Part shown: in pieces, positions 33,102-45,080 of the stretch
Layout of the letters: each line of letters begins with the position of its first letter
Position numbering within the stretch: the stretch's first letter is position 1
From: JAGVSZ01 sp019137045
GTDB lineage: Bacteria > Pseudomonadota > Gammaproteobacteria > Burkholderiales > SG8-39
Length of the DNA: 64,000 nucleotides
Direction: 5' to 3'
Assembly: GCA_046347635.1 (NCBI GenBank)
Contig: JAXMFT010000009.1
Coordinates: 1-64,000 of the forward strand
Notes under the pieces: generated by a model
Seen by the model: only the letters and a program-made list of their open reading frames with translations
Told to the model about the DNA's origin: nothing
The model's database searches: none
Position numbers and translations under genes: made by a program

Positions 33102-35156
33102 ATGGATCAGCGAGCGACCCGCGCGTGGGCGCAGGCGGACGAGCCCTGCGACATCGTCATGGAGGGCGGCGCGGCGAGCGGGATCGTCTACCCGCTCGCG
33201 ATCTGCGAGCTCGCCCGGCGCTACCGCTTCCAGCGGATCGGCGGAACGTCGGCCGGCGCGGTCGCCGCCGCCGCGACGGCCGCCGCGGAGTACGGCCGGC
33301 GCGAGGCGGAGGACGCGCCGGGCAAAGGCAATTCGCGGAGCTTCGACCAGCTCAGCGAGATTCCCGACTGGCTGAAGGAAAAGGCCGGCGATCACACGCG
33401 CCTGCGCTGGCTGTTCGAACCGGAGCCCGCGATGCGACCGGCGTACGAGCTCTTCATGGCGTGGATCGCGGAGTCGGGGCTGCTGCGGTCGATCTGGTCG
33501 GTCGTGCGCGCGGCGGCGCGGCACTTCCCGGTGAGCTTCCTCGCCGGCGCCGCGACCGGGCTGTTGCTCGCCGCGCTGGCGGTGTACGGGGCGCTCCAGA
33601 TCGGCGGCGCGGCGGGATGGCTGGTCGGGGCCGCAGCCGGTGCCGCGGGCCTTCTCGCCGCCGCGGTGTTCGCGGTGCTGCTCGCGCTCGTCTATCTGGG
33701 CAAGGACGTCGTGCACGGATTGCCGGAGCACGAGTTCGGCGTGGCGCGCGGCTACTCGACGGACGCTGCGGGGGCCCCCTCGCCGCGCCTGACCAACTGG
33801 CTGTACGGGCTCCTTCAGAAACTCGCCGGGAAGCCCATGAACGAACCGCTCACGTTCGGCGACCTGGCCCGCTGCGCCGATCGGGTCGTCGGCAACGAGG
33901 ACGGGATCGAGCTGCGGCTGATGACCACCTGCCTCACGCAGGGCCGGCCGTATCGCCTGCCGTTCGCGCGCGACGAAGTGTTCTATTGCAGGCCGGAGGA
34001 GCTCGAGCGGTTCTTTCCGCCCGACGTCGTGACCTGGATGAGGGAGCGGCCCAACGAGAGCGCGCGGCCGGTCGACGGTTATCTCGCGCTCCCGCAGGCG
34101 ACCGACTTCCCGGTCGTCGTCGCGGCGCGGATGAGCCTCGCCTTCCCCCTGTTCTTCAGCTCGATTCCCCTGTACGCGTTCGATCGCACGCGGGAGCCCG
34201 CGAACAGGAATCGCAGCGAGGTGGAAGGGCGCGTGTACCAGAAGCCGCCGGACCGCTGCTGGTTCGCCGACGGCGGGATCTGCAGCAATCTCCCGGTGCA
34301 CTTCTTCGATTTCGCGCTGCCCCGCTGGCCGACCTTCGCCCTGGATCTGCGCACCTTCCATGACGACCTGAAGGCTCGAGAGAAGGGCGACGAGCGGGAG
34401 AAAGTCTGGATTGACGCGGACTTCCGCGACGCATCCGGGAAGAGCATCGTCACGGAGTGGTGGAACCGGCTGAAGCACGAGCCGCGCGAGCTGCCCAAGG
34501 CGCACGAGCCGCACAACCCGCGAAAGCTCGGCGAATCGTTCGCCCGCACGCGGAGCTTTCTCGCGGCGGTGCGCGACACGGGGCTGGACTGGAACGACAA
34601 CGCGCAGCTGCGCCCGGTCGGATCGCGCGACCGCGTCGCGCACATCAGCCTGGGCGAGGAGGAGGGGAGCTTCAATCTCCTGATGGATCCCGGCCAGATC
34701 GAGAAACTGGCGCGGCGTGGGGGCTACGGCGGCGAGAAGCTGCGCGATTTCTTCGCGCACGCGGGTGGCTGGCGGCAGCACCGCAGCGCCCGGCTGTTCT
34801 CATTCCTGGCTGTGACCGACGAGTACCTGCGGTGGGTGGATCGCGCCTGCAAGCGCACCGACAGTGCGAGCGGCAAGCGCTTCTACGTCGGTGAAGTGCG
34901 CGAGAGCGACTTTCATCCACCGGGCAGCCGTCCCCTCAAGAGGGAAGAGCTGGCGAGCGCCGAAGACCTTCTGCGGCGCGCGCTCGACGCCGCGGCGATA
35001 GCACCGGCCCCCGAAACGCCGGGATGGCTCGGCGAGATCGAGCCACCGCCGCGCCAGAGGATCCGCTTTCTCCCCGAAGGCGACCCGGTCTTTGTCCGGT
35101 CCCCTCCCGATGGCGAGGGTCCGTCCGGGCGAGCGGAATCGCAGCGCAGCTGGTAG
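33102..35156 (+). CDS. Patatin-like phospholipase with internal membrane segment
   Basis: A 684-residue patatin-family protein. The oxyanion region is IVMEGGAASGIVYPLAI, the nucleophile elbow is RIGGTSAGAVAAA (Ser in GTSAG), and the catalytic Asp is in WFADGGICSNLPVHFF. Between the nucleophile and the Asp is an insertion with two long hydrophobic helices (about residues 150-200), so the enzyme is probably membrane-attached, which is unusual for a patatin. The C-terminal 200 residues are charged and do not match a domain I know. Its base composition is a little less GC-rich than the flanks. It stands alone after icmF. Likely a lipid acyl hydrolase; physiological role unknown. Confidence 0.82.
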   Translation: MDQRATRAWAQADEPCDIVMEGGAASGIVYPLAICELARRYRFQRIGGTSAGAVAAAATAAAEYGRREAEDAPGKGNSRSFDQLSEIPDWLKEKAGDHTRLRWLFEPEPAMRPAYELFMAWIAESGLLRSIWSVVRAAARHFPVSFLAGAATGLLLAALAVYGALQIGGAAGWLVGAAAGAAGLLAAAVFAVLLALVYLGKDVVHGLPEHEFGVARGYSTDAAGAPSPRLTNWLYGLLQKLAGKPMNEPLTFGDLARCADRVVGNEDGIELRLMTTCLTQGRPYRLPFARDEVFYCRPEELERFFPPDVVTWMRERPNESARPVDGYLALPQATDFPVVVAARMSLAFPLFFSSIPLYAFDRTREPANRNRSEVEGRVYQKPPDRCWFADGGICSNLPVHFFDFALPRWPTFALDLRTFHDDLKAREKGDEREKVWIDADFRDASGKSIVTEWWNRLKHEPRELPKAHEPHNPRKLGESFARTRSFLAAVRDTGLDWNDNAQLRPVGSRDRVAHISLGEEEGSFNLLMDPGQIEKLARRGGYGGEKLRDFFAHAGGWRQHRSARLFSFLAVTDEYLRWVDRACKRTDSASGKRFYVGEVRESDFHPPGSRPLKREELASAEDLLRRALDAAAIAPAPETPGWLGEIEPPPRQRIRFLPEGDPVFVRSPPDGEGPSGRAESQRSW

Positions 35157-35233
35157 ACGTTGCCGCTGATCGCGGCAGGTGGCGCGACGCGCTATGCCGT
35201 GCTACGCGCGGTGTAGCGCCGCGCCGCGCCCGA

Positions 35234-36538
35234 TCACCGCTTCTTCACTGCGCTCGCGCTCATGCGCCGCGCCGTCAGCGTCCGCCCGTCGTCGGTCCGC
35301 AGCACGAGCGCGCCGTCGGCGGTCAGGTCGAACCGCCGCACGCTCCGCAGCACCTCGAGGAAGCTCGCTTCCTGCGTCATCAGCGACGGCGGGCACGCCA
35401 TCATCGTGGCCGCGATGTTGGGCGACACCGTCAGCCCTTCGCCCGTCAGCTTGTACTGCCCGGTGAAGTTGTTGCAGAACGCCCGTCCCGACACGCGCCC
35501 GTCGGAGCCGAAGTCGAGCGTCGCGCGCGCGCGCTCGACGATCGCCTTGCCGTCGATAGCTTCCACCGCCCAGCCCGCGCCGTGCAGCAGGGTCGCGGGA
35601 TCGCCGCCGCAGCCGGCGAGCTTCCGGCGCCCGAGGACGACCTCCACCGCGTACGGATGCGGCATGCCGGTCATCGTGTCCCGGCAGGTGCGATCGAACA
35701 GCGTGACGGTGAGGTCGCTGCCGTCGCTGCGCGCGGCGTAGCGCGTGAACGCGCCGGTGCGCTGCGCCGCGGGCGTCGGCACTGCGATCGGCTGCGTCCC
35801 GTCCTGCGTGACGAGCGTCGTCCGGTCCCCGTCGATGTCGAGCCGCCACCCCGGCTCGTTGCCGCGCGCGGTGAAGACCTTGTGCTCGTCGAAGACCCGG
35901 ACGCACGCCGGGTAGCGCTCGCCCTTCACCACGAGCGCCGCGTTCCGTCCCTTGCTCCCGAACGAGGTGGTCGGGTCGCCGACCGCCTCGTAGCGCGCGC
36001 CCGAGGCGGCGATCGTCTGGCGCAGCTCGAAGGTGTCGGCGCCGACGAGCAGGCGCATGGCGTCGTCGGCGAAGTCCACCGTGATGCGCCGGTCGCCGCA
36101 GCGGAACTCGGTCGCGAAGGCGCGCCTGCGCACCGGCGCGAGCGCGAGCGTGCCGAGGTCGACGACCGCGCCGGGACGGTCGACCATCACCGGGTCGCTC
36201 GCCCACAGCGGCCGACCGCCGGCGAAAATCGCGCCGCGGAAGGCGTAGCGCCGCGTCGGGTCGAGCTTGGCGCGGTCCACTTCGAGCGCGAACGCGATCG
36301 GCGGCTGTCGCCCGTCCAGGTCGACGCGGCGCTCCGCGACGACGGCCCCGTCGGGACGCGAGACGTCCTTCAGCGCGACGATCGCGCGGCTGTCGGGCGG
36401 GAGGGCGATGCGGACGCGATAGGCGAGCGCGCCCTTGATCGAGACCGGGCCGTCGGCGGCGCCGCCGACCGGGGTGGCGCAGCCGGGCAGCACTGCGAGC
36501 GCGGCAGACAGGACGAGCAGGGGAAGCAGGCGGGGCAT
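35234..36538 (-). CDS. Lipoprotein with YbaY-like, COG3650-like and META (HslJ) domains
   Basis: A 434-residue envelope lipoprotein (leader MPRLLPLLVLSAALAVLPGC). After the lipobox comes a YbaY-type domain (IKGALAYRVRIALPPDSRAI, WASDPVMVDRPG). A middle part with FRCGDRRITVDF resembles MliC/lysozyme-inhibitor domains, ARGNEPGWRLDIDGD marks a COG3650-type domain, and GRAFCNNFTGQYKLTGEGL with MACPPSLMTQEASFLEVL marks a META/HslJ domain. Such proteins are linked to envelope stress or resistance to inhibitors. The several-domain join is common in beta- and gammaproteobacteria. Confidence 0.8.
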   Translation of the reverse strand: MPRLLPLLVLSAALAVLPGCATPVGGAADGPVSIKGALAYRVRIALPPDSRAIVALKDVSRPDGAVVAERRVDLDGRQPPIAFALEVDRAKLDPTRRYAFRGAIFAGGRPLWASDPVMVDRPGAVVDLGTLALAPVRRRAFATEFRCGDRRITVDFADDAMRLLVGADTFELRQTIAASGARYEAVGDPTTSFGSKGRNAALVVKGERYPACVRVFDEHKVFTARGNEPGWRLDIDGDRTTLVTQDGTQPIAVPTPAAQRTGAFTRYAARSDGSDLTVTLFDRTCRDTMTGMPHPYAVEVVLGRRKLAGCGGDPATLLHGAGWAVEAIDGKAIVERARATLDFGSDGRVSGRAFCNNFTGQYKLTGEGLTVSPNIAATMMACPPSLMTQEASFLEVLRSVRRFDLTADGALVLRTDDGRTLTARRMSASAVKKR

Positions 36539-36557
36539 CGCGGGGGCTTTCGATGGT

Positions 36558-36878
36558 CTAGTCGTAATGTACCGCGAGCCACACGGTCGGTTCGCCGGGG
36601 CGCGTCCACTCCACGCGGTGCCGCCGGTGCGCGGCGATGTCGACGAAGTCGCCGGGCCGCAGCGTCCGCGCCGCGCGTTCGTCCTCGAAGCGCAGCCGAG
36701 CTTCGCCCGCGAGCACCGCGACCCACTCGCCGTGCGCCTGGTCGTACCAGAAGCCCTCCGGGCTCGACTGCCCGGTCGAGACGATGCGCTCGATGCGCAC
36801 GGCGGGACGCTTGAGCAGGTCCGCGAGCCGTTCCTGGTCTCCGATCCCGCCCAATTCGTCGAACAGGTTGCGGATCAT
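36558..36878 (-). CDS. Cupin-domain protein
   Basis: A 106-residue single-domain cupin. The two motifs are present: STGQSSPEGFWYDQAHGEWV followed by LAGEARLRFED, then RPGDFVDIAAHRRHRVEWT. The His/Glu metal set is partly kept. I use ATG 36878, which has AAGGAGGC in front. This short type is often found as a stand-alone sugar- or metal-binding protein; no substrate can be given. It ends 20 bases before the YbaY-like lipoprotein start and may share its transcript. The 257 bases upstream (36879-37135) hold no gene I can support. Confidence 0.85.
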   Translation of the reverse strand: MIRNLFDELGGIGDQERLADLLKRPAVRIERIVSTGQSSPEGFWYDQAHGEWVAVLAGEARLRFEDERAARTLRPGDFVDIAAHRRHRVEWTRPGEPTVWLAVHYD

Positions 36879-37135
36879 GGTTGCCTCCTTGCGCCTGGGC
36901 TTCTGACGAGCCCGCTCAGCGTAGCATCGTGCTCCGGCTTGTCCACGGCCCCGCAACCGGGCGCGTTCGTCCCGAACGTGCTCCCCGGCGCGCTCGCGTC
37001 CAGGACGACGAGGGCGCGGGGACGGTCGTTCAGCTGGGGCGAAGATGGCATCCAGGACGCGACAGCGCGTGAAGAACGTCGGCTCGTCCACCGGCGCGCG
37101 ACCGAGCGCCGCAGCGCTGCGTGCCGCCGGGGATC

Positions 37136-39193
37136 CTAACCGGTACCTCGCCCCTCTCGCCGCTGCTCGCGCCCTTGACCTCGATCCGGGGCGCCGCGCG
37201 GCGCCGCCTGATTGCGCGGTGGCGCCGGTACCGCCGCGGGCGGTGACGCCGGCGGCGCGGCGCGCACCGCGGGCATCGTCGGCGCCGGCCGCGTATCGAC
37301 GCGCGGCGGCGCGGGCGCCGGCATCGGCGCAGGTGAGGTCGGCGCCGCGGCGCGCGGCGGTTCGACTCTCGGCATGGGCGGCCTCGGCTCGAAGCGCGGT
37401 TGCGCCCGCTGGGGGGGCGGTGCGGCGGCGGGCGATGCACTTGGGCGCGGCATTTCCGCCCGCGGAAGCTCGCGCCGCGGTTCCGGGCGCGGCTCAGGCC
37501 GCACTTCGATCGTCCTGGACGCGCCGGGTCCAGTCGCTCCCGCCGGCGGTGTCCCCGACGCGACGGGCTGTGCGCGTTCGACCTGCTGCGCCGCGCGGCG
37601 CGACTCGCCGCGGGACTCCGGCCGCGGTACCGGGCGCGCCTCCGCTCGCGCCTGCGCAGGCGCCGGCACGGCGGGCGCGATTGCGCGCGGGGGTTCCGGA
37701 CGCTGCGCTTCCGCCGCGCGCTCGTGGCGCGGCGCCGGTCGCCCCTCGACCGGTCCGGGCGGTGCGGGGGGCGTTGTCGGTCCGGCAGGCACCTGCTGCG
37801 CGACCGGTCCGGCCCGGCGCGCCGCACGCGTCGATTCGTCCCCGCGCGGATCAGGTTCCCCGCGCCGGTGCGGCGCGCGATCGTCCGCGCGCGTCGGCGC
37901 GGGGCGTGGCGGCGCGATCGCAGCCGTCGGCGGTGTCGGCGACGCCGGCGCATGGCGATCGAGATCGGCGCGGTGCACGCGTACCTGCGCGCGCCCGACC
38001 GGCTCGCCGCGCGTGACCGCGGCCGCCGGCACCACGGTGACGGCGCGCTCGTTGCGACGGTGCGGGTAGTTCTCGTTCGTCACCGCGTTCACGTTCGTGA
38101 CGTGCGCAACGTTCGTGACGTGGGTGACGTTCACGTTGCGGACGTACGCGGGGCTGTGCCGGTGCGCGGGCACGTACACCTCGCGCGGCGCGAGCGGGAA
38201 CCAGCCGACCGCGGGCACCGATCCGACCGACACGGTCACGCTCCAGCCCGGCCGGCCGATCCAGCCCACGAGCGCGGGGGCGTACACCGGGCGCGCGACG
38301 AAGCGCCCGGGCACCCAGCACCAGATGCCGCCGACGAACGCCCAGCGCCCGTAGTGGAACGGCGCGAAGCCCCACGGCGCCTCGTCGATCCACGTCCAGC
38401 CCCACGGCGCGACCCACGCCCAGCGGCCGGTGCGATAGGGCGCCCAGCCGACCGGCACCGCGCGCGGAACCCAGACCGCGCCGTACTCGGACACCTCGCG
38501 CCAGTCGCCGTGCTCGTCGAGCGCCTCGTACCCCGTCGTCTCGGGCGAGACGTAGCGCGCGCTCGGCGACGCGTCGTAGCGGCGATCGCGCGCGCGCGCC
38601 CACTCGTCGAAGGCGTCCGGCTGCGCCGCGGCGAGGGCGGAGTCGCCGTTGCGCGACACCTCGACGCGCGTGCCCGGACGCACGACGAGCGCGTTCCCGG
38701 CCGCCTCGATGCGTGCGCTGCCGCCGTCGGCGCTCACCGCGGTCGTGTCCGCCTCCAGTCCGGCGTCCACGCGCAACCGGCCGGGCGCGAGCGGGACGAC
38801 GCGGCCCTCCGGCGTCTCGACCGCCAGCTCGCGCGCGACCTCGGCGGTGCGCACGCGCACGTCGATCGTGCCGCGCAGGAGGCGCAGCGCGATCGCGTCG
38901 TCGTCGAGCCGGACCACCTCGAGCTCGGTGGCCTCGGCCAGCCGGATCGCGGTCGAACCGACGCGCAGCTCCGCGCGCGCGCCCGGCGCGGCCGAGAGCC
39001 GCGCGCCGGTCGTGAGCGGCCAGTTGAGCGGGAGCCGGGTCCAGGCGCCATCGTGCGCGTAGGCGACGTCGCCTTCGACGAGGCTCGCGCGTCCCACGCG
39101 CGCAGGCGGGTCGGGATCGTCCGCCGCCGCGAGGCCGGCGAGCCCGGGCGCGAGGAGCAGGACGGAAAGGACTCGGAGCAGGATTTTCGCCAT
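37136..39193 (-). CDS. FecR/DUF6600-domain secreted protein with Pro/Arg-rich tail
   Basis: A 685-residue exported protein (leader MAKILLRVLSVLLLAPGLAGLAAAD). Residues about 35-200 form a FecR-like domain (GDVAYAHDGAWTRLPLNWPL, ELRVGSTAIRL). Residues about 215-390 form the Trp- and Tyr-rich DUF6600 region (YGAVWVPRAVPVGWAPYRTG, WAWVAPWGWTWIDEAPWGF, HYGRW). The last 280 residues are low-complexity Pro/Ala/Arg/Glu, probably disordered and basic, able to bind nucleic acid or cell wall. Start at 39193 is the ATG before the signal peptide; longer reading is shadow. Function unknown; the family is envelope-associated. Confidence 0.82.
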   Translation of the reverse strand: MAKILLRVLSVLLLAPGLAGLAAADDPDPPARVGRASLVEGDVAYAHDGAWTRLPLNWPLTTGARLSAAPGARAELRVGSTAIRLAEATELEVVRLDDDAIALRLLRGTIDVRVRTAEVARELAVETPEGRVVPLAPGRLRVDAGLEADTTAVSADGGSARIEAAGNALVVRPGTRVEVSRNGDSALAAAQPDAFDEWARARDRRYDASPSARYVSPETTGYEALDEHGDWREVSEYGAVWVPRAVPVGWAPYRTGRWAWVAPWGWTWIDEAPWGFAPFHYGRWAFVGGIWCWVPGRFVARPVYAPALVGWIGRPGWSVTVSVGSVPAVGWFPLAPREVYVPAHRHSPAYVRNVNVTHVTNVAHVTNVNAVTNENYPHRRNERAVTVVPAAAVTRGEPVGRAQVRVHRADLDRHAPASPTPPTAAIAPPRPAPTRADDRAPHRRGEPDPRGDESTRAARRAGPVAQQVPAGPTTPPAPPGPVEGRPAPRHERAAEAQRPEPPRAIAPAVPAPAQARAEARPVPRPESRGESRRAAQQVERAQPVASGTPPAGATGPGASRTIEVRPEPRPEPRRELPRAEMPRPSASPAAAPPPQRAQPRFEPRPPMPRVEPPRAAAPTSPAPMPAPAPPRVDTRPAPTMPAVRAAPPASPPAAVPAPPRNQAAPRGAPDRGQGREQRREGRGTG

Positions 39194-39354
39194 GGCGTTC
39201 TCCGGGGCGCGCGAAGTGCCCTGCACGAGCGCTGAACGGCACGGGGAGAGCGCCGTTGACCCCTGCAACACCCTGTTGCATCTCGCGGCCGCGGATGTCG
39301 GGCCGCGGCGACGCGGCGGGGAGCCGCGCGCCGGCCGGCGCTATAGTTCGGTCC

Positions 39355-39924
39355 GTGAAGCTCCGCATGCACCAGAACTCGCTCTTCGCGGTGCTGCTCC
39401 GCTCGCCGTGGTGGATCAGCGTCGTCGTCGCCGTCGCGCTCGCGGCGGCGGCGCGATTGGTGATTCCCGACCTGTACGCGCTCGCGATGGGGCTGCCCTT
39501 CCTCGCCATCGGCCTGGTGGCGGCGTGGCGGCAGTTCCGCGCGCCGAGCGCCCGGCGCATCGCCGGCACGCTCGCGGCGGTGCGCGCGATGTCGTGGGAC
39601 GAGTTCGCGCGCGCCCTCGAAGGGGCCTACGAGCGCGAGGGCTACAAGGTGGCGCGCATCGGCGGCGCGGCCGCGGACTTCGAGCTGACGAAGGGCTGGC
39701 GCGTGTCGCTGGTGAGCGCGAAGCGCTGGAAGGCGGCGCGCACCGGCGTCGAGCCGCTGAAGGAGCTGGACGCGGCGCGGCGCGCGCGCGAGGCGCAGGA
39801 GTGCGTCTACGTCGCCGCCGGGGAGCTCAGCGAGCAGGCGCGCACGTTCGCGGCGCAGAAGAACATCCGCCTCGCGCTCGGGCCGGAGCTCGCCCGGCTG
39901 CTGCGGCAGTCAATGCGCACTTGA
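39355..39924 (+). CDS. Membrane-anchored restriction-endonuclease-like (Mrr/PD-(D/E)xK) protein
   Basis: About 189 residues from GTG 39355 (ATG 39367 is the alternative). Two hydrophobic helices (SPWWISVVVAVALAAAARLV, ALAMGLPFLAIGLVAAW) lead into a nuclease-like domain: MSWDEFARALEGAYEREGYKV, then AADFELTKGWRVSLVSAKRWKAA. The Mrr pattern would be D..QxK; here Asp is present and the QxK appears as SAK, so activity is uncertain. Divergent from the DUF6600 gene with a 161-base gap. Such membrane-anchored Mrr-like proteins are widespread and their role is not known. Confidence 0.75.
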   Translation: MKLRMHQNSLFAVLLRSPWWISVVVAVALAAAARLVIPDLYALAMGLPFLAIGLVAAWRQFRAPSARRIAGTLAAVRAMSWDEFARALEGAYEREGYKVARIGGAAADFELTKGWRVSLVSAKRWKAARTGVEPLKELDAARRAREAQECVYVAAGELSEQARTFAAQKNIRLALGPELARLLRQSMRT

Positions 39925-39961
39925 GCGCACGCGCCGGCCGCGGAATGCCGAAGGACATTGC

Positions 39962-40905
39962 ATGACGACGATCCCATGGCCCAGGACGGCGGTGCTCGGC
40001 GCGGGCGCCGTCGGCTGCTACTACGGCGGCATGCTCGCGCGCGCCGGCGCGCCGGTGACGCTGATCGGCCGGCCGGCGCACGTCGCGGCGATCCGGCGCG
40101 ACGGGCTCCTGCTCGACACGCTGCACTTCCGGAGTACGTAAAGGCCGACGCGGCGACCGGACCGGAGGCGGTCGCCGGCGCCGCGCTGGTGCTGGTCTGC
40201 GTCAAGTCCGGCGACACGGAAGAAGCGGCCCGGTCGATCGCGCCGCACCTCGCGCGCGAGGCCACGGTCGTCAGCCTCCAGAACGGCGTCGACAACGCCG
40301 CGCGCATGCGCCCGCTCCTCGCGGCCGAGGTGCTCGCCGCGGTGGTGTACGTCGGCTGCCAGATGGCGGGGGCGGGGCACGTGCGCCACACCGGGCGGGG
40401 CGACCTCGTCATCGGCGGGCAGACGGGCTCGGCCGAGGGCGCGCGCCGCGCCGCCGCCGCGGCGGCGGTGTTCGAGCGCGCCGGCGTGCCGTGCAAGGTC
40501 GCGTCGAACGTCGACGGCGAGCTCTGGACCAAGCTCATCATCAACTGCGCCTACAACGCGACGTGCGCGCTCTCGCGCCTGCAGTACGGTGCGATGGTCG
40601 CGAGCCCGTGGGCGCGCGCGCTCATGGAGCAGGTGATCGACGAGGCGGTCGCGGTGGCGCGCGCCGACGGCGTGCAGCTCGACACCGACGGCCTCGTCGC
40701 GCGCGTGATGGGAGTCGGTGCGGCGATGCCGACCCAGATCTCGTCCACCGCGCAGGACATCGGCCTCGGCAAGCCGACCGAGATCGACGCGCTGAACGGC
40801 CACGTCGCGCGGCGCGGCGCCGAGCTCGGCGTTCCCACGCCGGTCAACGGCACGCTGCACGCGCTCGTGAAGCTCCTCGAGGTCGCGGCGCTGAAGCGCG
40901 ACTGA
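39962..40905 (+). CDS. 2-dehydropantoate 2-reductase family protein, copy 1, one frame break
   Basis: An NADP-dependent ketopantoate-reductase-like enzyme. The start at 39962 gives TAVLGAGAVGCYYGGMLARA, a perfect GxGxxG Rossmann opening, and runs to LLLDTLHFRST and TAA at 40139. The body continues in another frame from EYVKADAATGPEAVAG, LVCVKSGDTEEAA, VSLQNGVDN, the catalytic-lysine segment DGELWTKLIINCAYNATCAL, to GKPTEIDALNGHV and VPTPVNGTLHAL. One base missing near 40128 explains it. Another member is at 62319. Whether either serves coenzyme A synthesis or a catabolic 2-oxo acid is unclear. Confidence 0.85.
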
Positions 40906-40944
40906 GCGCCGCCCCGGCTGCGCGCGGCGCGTGCGCCCCGGGGC

Positions 40945-41439
40945 TCAGGTGAGGAGCAGACCCGGCTCGGGCTCGAGGTGCCGCGCGCCGACGCGCGTGC
41001 GGAAGAGCCGCTCGTCGGCGGCGCGCAGCCGGCGGCTCAGCTCGCGCGCGATGTTCATCTGCACCAGCGCGAACTGCGCCACGTCGGTCTCGTAGAGCCG
41101 GGCGAGGTTCGCGGACGACAGCGCGAGCGCGCTGCACGCTTCGATCGCCTGGACCGAGGCGCTGCGCGGCCCGAGGTCGAGCAGCGCCATCTCGCCGAAG
41201 CAGTCGCCGGTGCGCAGCCGCCCGAGCACGTACTGCTCGCCCGCCCAGCGCTTCAGCAGCGCGACTTCGCCGCGCTCGAGCACGTAGAGCGCGTCCGCGG
41301 CGTCGCCCTCGTGGAAGAAGAAGGCGTCCCGCGGCACCGCGCGCGTTCCCGCGACCTCGAGCAGCGCGGCGAGCACCTCGGCGCGCAGGCCGCCGAAGAT
41401 CGGCATGCCCTGGAGCGCTGCGATCCGGGCCTCGTGCAT
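40945..41439 (-). CDS. Cyclic-nucleotide-binding domain protein without DNA-binding domain
   Basis: A 164-residue protein with one cNMP-binding jelly roll: LYVLERGEVALLKRW and the phosphate cassette GDCFGEMALLDLGPRSASVQA, followed by a C-terminal helix (QFALVQMNIARELSRRLRAAD). The helix-turn-helix of Crp/Fnr proteins is absent, so it probably acts by protein contact. It is convergent with the ketopantoate-reductase-like gene. The kept arginine in GPRSASVQ fits nucleotide phosphate binding. Confidence 0.85.
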   Translation of the reverse strand: MHEARIAALQGMPIFGGLRAEVLAALLEVAGTRAVPRDAFFFHEGDAADALYVLERGEVALLKRWAGEQYVLGRLRTGDCFGEMALLDLGPRSASVQAIEACSALALSSANLARLYETDVAQFALVQMNIARELSRRLRAADERLFRTRVGARHLEPEPGLLLT

Positions 41440-41547
41440 GGGTCCTCCGGCGGGCGGAAGCCGCCCGTCTATCGTAGACCCGTTCCGCCCGCCGCGGTAC
41501 GGCCGCCGGCGGCGGCGGCCGGCGCGGGTGCGCGGGCTGGCGCTTCG

Positions 41548-42801
41548 CTAGCCCCGCGCCTGCGCCGGGCGCGGCGCAGGCGCGCGCTCGCGCAGGACCC
41601 GCGCCGTCGGGCGGATGCTCATCGTCATCTGCGCCACCCCGGCCGCGAGGCCGATCGCGACCGCCCACTGCCACGCCGCGTCGTACGAGCCGAGCAGGCC
41701 GTAGATGAGCCCCCCGCCCCACGCGCCGACGAACGAACCGACCTGGTGGCTGAAGAACGCGATTCCCGAGAGCGTCGCCATGTAGCGCAGGCCGAACAGG
41801 TCGACGATGAGCCCGTTCAGCAGCGGCACGACGCCGAGCCACAGGGCCCCCATCGCCGCCGCGAACACGAGCGTCGAGGCCGGCGTCGGCGGCAGCACGA
41901 AGTACGCGGTGATGAAGAGCGAGCGCAGGATGTACGCGCCCCCGAGCAGCGCGCGCTTGGAGTAGCGCCCGCCCAGCCAGCCGAACAGGTACGACCCCGC
42001 GACGTTGAAGAGCCCGATCAGCGCCAGCGCGTTGGCCCCCACCGTCGGGTCGAGCCCGCAGAGCTCGAGGTAGGTCGGCAGGTGGGTGGTGAGGAACACG
42101 AGCTGCAGCCCGCAGACGAAGAACGCGAGCGCCATCACGACGTAGCCGGGGTGGCCCGCGGCCTCCCGCACCGCCTCGCCGAGCGACTGCCCGGTGCCGG
42201 CGCCCGCGTCGGCCTCGATCCGGTCGGCGCCGCCGGCGACCCAGGCGGCCGGCAGCATGACGGCCGCGAGGCCGATGAAGGCCACCACCGCGAGCTGCCA
42301 GCCGCCGCCCGCGATCAGCGCCTGCGCGAGCGGGGAGGCGAGGGTGAGCCCGAGCGAGCCGACCGCCGACACGGCGCCCATCGCGACGCTCGCCTGCGCC
42401 GGGGACACCGTGCGCGAGGTGATGCTCATCGCGAGCGTGGCCGAAGTGCACGACAGCGCGAAGCCGATGCCCAGGCCCCATCCGAGCAGCAGCGCCCAGG
42501 GCGAGGCGGCGACGGCGCTGAGCGCGAGGCTCGCCGCGTAGACGAGCACGCCGCCCACCATCACCAGGCGCGCGCCGTACCGGTCGGCCAGCATGCCGAC
42601 GAAGGGCTGGGTCGCGCCCCAGACGATGTTCTGGAGCGCGAGCGCGAAGGAGAAGTCCGCGGTGGTGACGCCGATGTCGCGGATCAGGTGCGGCTGGAAC
42701 AGCCCGAGGCTCTGGCGGATCCCCATCGCCAGGCTGAGCATCACCGCCGCGCCGCCGAGGATGGCCCAGCGCCGCGCGCGGGAAAGGTCGGTCCGTCTCA
42801 T
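41548..42801 (-). CDS. MFS transporter (oxalate/formate antiporter-like)
   Basis: A 417-residue major facilitator with twelve predicted helices. The opening RWAILGGAAVMLSLAMGIRQ, SLGLFQPHLIRDIGVTTADF and FVGMLADRYGARLVMVGGVL resemble the monocarboxylate/oxalate-formate group (YhhS/OFA). The second half begins with FFVCGLQLVFLTTHLPTYLE. The conserved loop D-R-Y-G is seen. Substrate could be an organic acid; nothing beside it settles this. ATG at 42801. Confidence 0.85.
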   Translation of the reverse strand: MRRTDLSRARRWAILGGAAVMLSLAMGIRQSLGLFQPHLIRDIGVTTADFSFALALQNIVWGATQPFVGMLADRYGARLVMVGGVLVYAASLALSAVAASPWALLLGWGLGIGFALSCTSATLAMSITSRTVSPAQASVAMGAVSAVGSLGLTLASPLAQALIAGGGWQLAVVAFIGLAAVMLPAAWVAGGADRIEADAGAGTGQSLGEAVREAAGHPGYVVMALAFFVCGLQLVFLTTHLPTYLELCGLDPTVGANALALIGLFNVAGSYLFGWLGGRYSKRALLGGAYILRSLFITAYFVLPPTPASTLVFAAAMGALWLGVVPLLNGLIVDLFGLRYMATLSGIAFFSHQVGSFVGAWGGGLIYGLLGSYDAAWQWAVAIGLAAGVAQMTMSIRPTARVLRERAPAPRPAQARG

Positions 42802-42941
42802 TGCGCTGCTCCCGTCTCGCTACTCGTCTTCGGGCGCGCCATTGTCGGCGCGCAGGCGCCGCGGCTCAACGGGAATTCGCGCATTCGATGCATGCGGCGC
42901 GGGAATGCGGCCGCGCCGGCGCGCACACCGGGCAGGTCCGC

Positions 42942-45080
<2,139 letters not shown>

